Positions 35,944-36,882 of a stretch of 36,882 nt of DNA are shown in pieces; position 1 is the first letter of the stretch; every line of letters begins with the position of its first letter. The stretch is from contig JBBKWX010000127.1 in assembly GCA_037969175.1 (NCBI GenBank), positions 1 through 36,882 on the forward strand, written 5' to 3'. The notes below the pieces were generated by a model. It was given only the letters and a program-made list of their open reading frames with translations, searched no databases and was not told the origin of the DNA. The position numbers were made by a program, and so were the translations under genes. The DNA is from JBBKWX01 sp037969175. Lineage in GTDB: Bacteria; Bacteroidota; Bacteroidia; AKYH767-A; JBBKVM01.

Positions 35944-36882
35944 TTACATTTCTGAAAATACGATGTCTTCCGAGGTGATGATCTGATTTTCCGATAATAT
36001 TGCAGCACGTTCAATCACAGCTTTTAATTCACGGACATTTCCCTGCCATGGATACTTTAAAAGTACAGGTATAACCTCTTTTGAAAGCGTGATATTACCT
36101 AGCTTATTTTGAGTGCAAAATTCGTTCAAGAAACTTTTAGCCAATATTAATATATCATCCCCTCTATCTTTAAGAGGAGGAAGATGAATTAAAAAACCTT
36201 GTATTCTGTAAAACAGATCTTGTCTGAATCTACCTTCTTTTACTTCTGTCGCCAAATTCCTATTGGTTGCTGCCAATACCCTTACATCAAGTTTGATCGT
36301 CTTATTACTTCCAACTCTGACCACTTCTTTCTCCTGAAGAGTTCTCAGGATCTTTGTTTGAAGATTCAGATCCATTTCACCTATTTCATCCAAAAATATA
36401 GTTCCGTTATTTGCCTCTTCGAACTTTCCAATTCTTCTTTCTCGGGCATCCGTAAAAGCTCCCTTTTCATGTCCAAATAATTCGGATTCAATTAATTCTG
36501 TGGGTATAGCACCCATGTTAACTGTAACAAAAGGTTCTTTTTTTCTGGGAGAATTATAATGAATTCCTTTAGCGACTAACTCTTTCCCGGTTCCACTTTC
36601 ACCGGTTATGAGAACCATGATATTATTGTTCTCAACCTTTTGGATCAGTCGTAAAGTTTTTAATATTTCTTTGCTAGTGCCAATGATCTGGGAATATTTA
36701 TTCCTGTCTATGATCTTTTCTTTAAGTTCTTCAACCTCTTTTTTGAGGCTCACATTTGCACTTAAATTATTTACGGAATTGACAAGATTTATTACTGCAT
36801 TATCATCTTTAACAATATAGTCCTGAGCTCCGCTTTTATAGGCTTCTACAACTACACTTACATCATTTTGTCCGGAGATAAG
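35944..36882 (-). CDS. Sigma-54-type response regulator without DNA-binding domain (5' partial)
   Basis: The frame stays open to the right edge, so the 312 residues seen are the C-terminal part and the GTG near 36753 is internal. The first ~45 residues are the end of a receiver domain (LISGQNDVSVVV, then GAQDYIVKD with the conserved Lys); the phospho-accepting Asp lies outside. The sigma-54 activator AAA+ domain is complete, with Walker A GESGTGKE, the sigma-54 contact loop as GAFTDA, Walker B GTIFLDEIGEMD and YPWQGNVREL. The protein stops at ITSEDIVFSEM, where NtrC-type regulators normally go on to a Fis-type helix-turn-helix, and a terminator follows at once. It probably answers to a histidine kinase outside the window. 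Confidence 0.88.
   Translation of the reverse strand, partial: LISGQNDVSVVVEAYKSGAQDYIVKDDNAVINLVNSVNNLSANVSLKKEVEELKEKIIDRNKYSQIIGTSKEILKTLRLIQKVENNNIMVLITGESGTGKELVAKGIHYNSPRKKEPFVTVNMGAIPTELIESELFGHEKGAFTDARERRIGKFEEANNGTIFLDEIGEMDLNLQTKILRTLQEKEVVRVGSNKTIKLDVRVLAATNRNLATEVKEGRFRQDLFYRIQGFLIHLPPLKDRGDDILILAKSFLNEFCTQNKLGNITLSKEVIPVLLKYPWQGNVRELKAVIERAAILSENQIITSEDIVFSEM

Noticed and set aside
36751..36753. GTG as start of a shorter, receiver-less sigma-54 activator
   Set aside because: The same frame upstream to the window edge encodes the end of a receiver domain (GAQDYIVKD), so the codon is internal.

Overview
The window looks like a chromosomal segment of a low-GC member of the Bacteroidota, probably an environmental flavobacterial or sphingobacterial-type lineage. 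Four things support this. There are C-terminal type IX secretion (T9SS) sorting domains on several very large secreted proteins. Bacteroidota-typical modules are present (19 PKD repeats, FN3-like modules, DUF2911). Start codons lack Shine-Dalgarno sequences, and TAnnTTTG-type -7 boxes occur upstream of some genes. I see no rRNA, tRNA, CRISPR array, phage genes or transposase.

Layout. At 1-1393 is the 3' part of a T9SS cargo with Ig-like and FN3 domains, followed by a terminator. At 1394-2363 is a gene-free stretch holding two 110-bp direct repeats that bracket an old miniature inverted-repeat element. At 2364-7104 a pirin and a 1265-residue secreted metalloprotease converge on a shared bidirectional terminator. 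At 7105-8203 there is no intact gene, but there is a decayed T9SS sorting-domain gene remnant. At 8204-10214 are three small plus-strand genes (SRPBCC, STAS/SEC14-like, DUF2911+TPR). At 10215-10829 is a clean second copy of the miniature element with a perfect 9-bp target duplication. At 10830-16628 is a 1932-residue 19xPKD surface protein that ends without any T9SS signal. At 16909-17195 are two very small membrane proteins. At 17565-19707 are a coiled-coil protein, a WYL regulator and an LRR protein. At 19708-22283 is a MoxR-type AAA+/VWA pair, followed by a small four-helix membrane protein. At 22701-30696 is an AddAB-type helicase-nuclease whose two genes are separated by an OmpA-like/TPR lipoprotein. 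At 30785-35632 is a three-gene minus-strand cell-envelope operon. At 35944-36882 is the 3' part of a sigma-54-type response regulator without a DNA-binding domain.

Functional themes. Much of the window encodes cell-surface or secreted material: T9SS cargos, PKD adhesin-like protein and membrane-anchored companions. The most system-like part is the right end. There, two predicted membrane-anchored proteins with similar N-termini flank a T9SS cargo in one operon, downstream of a sigma-54-dependent regulator. The rest is housekeeping (DNA repair, AAA+/VWA chaperone-like pair, transcription regulator) interleaved with dispersed repeats. All functional assignments come from reading motifs and family resemblance by eye; no database search was run.
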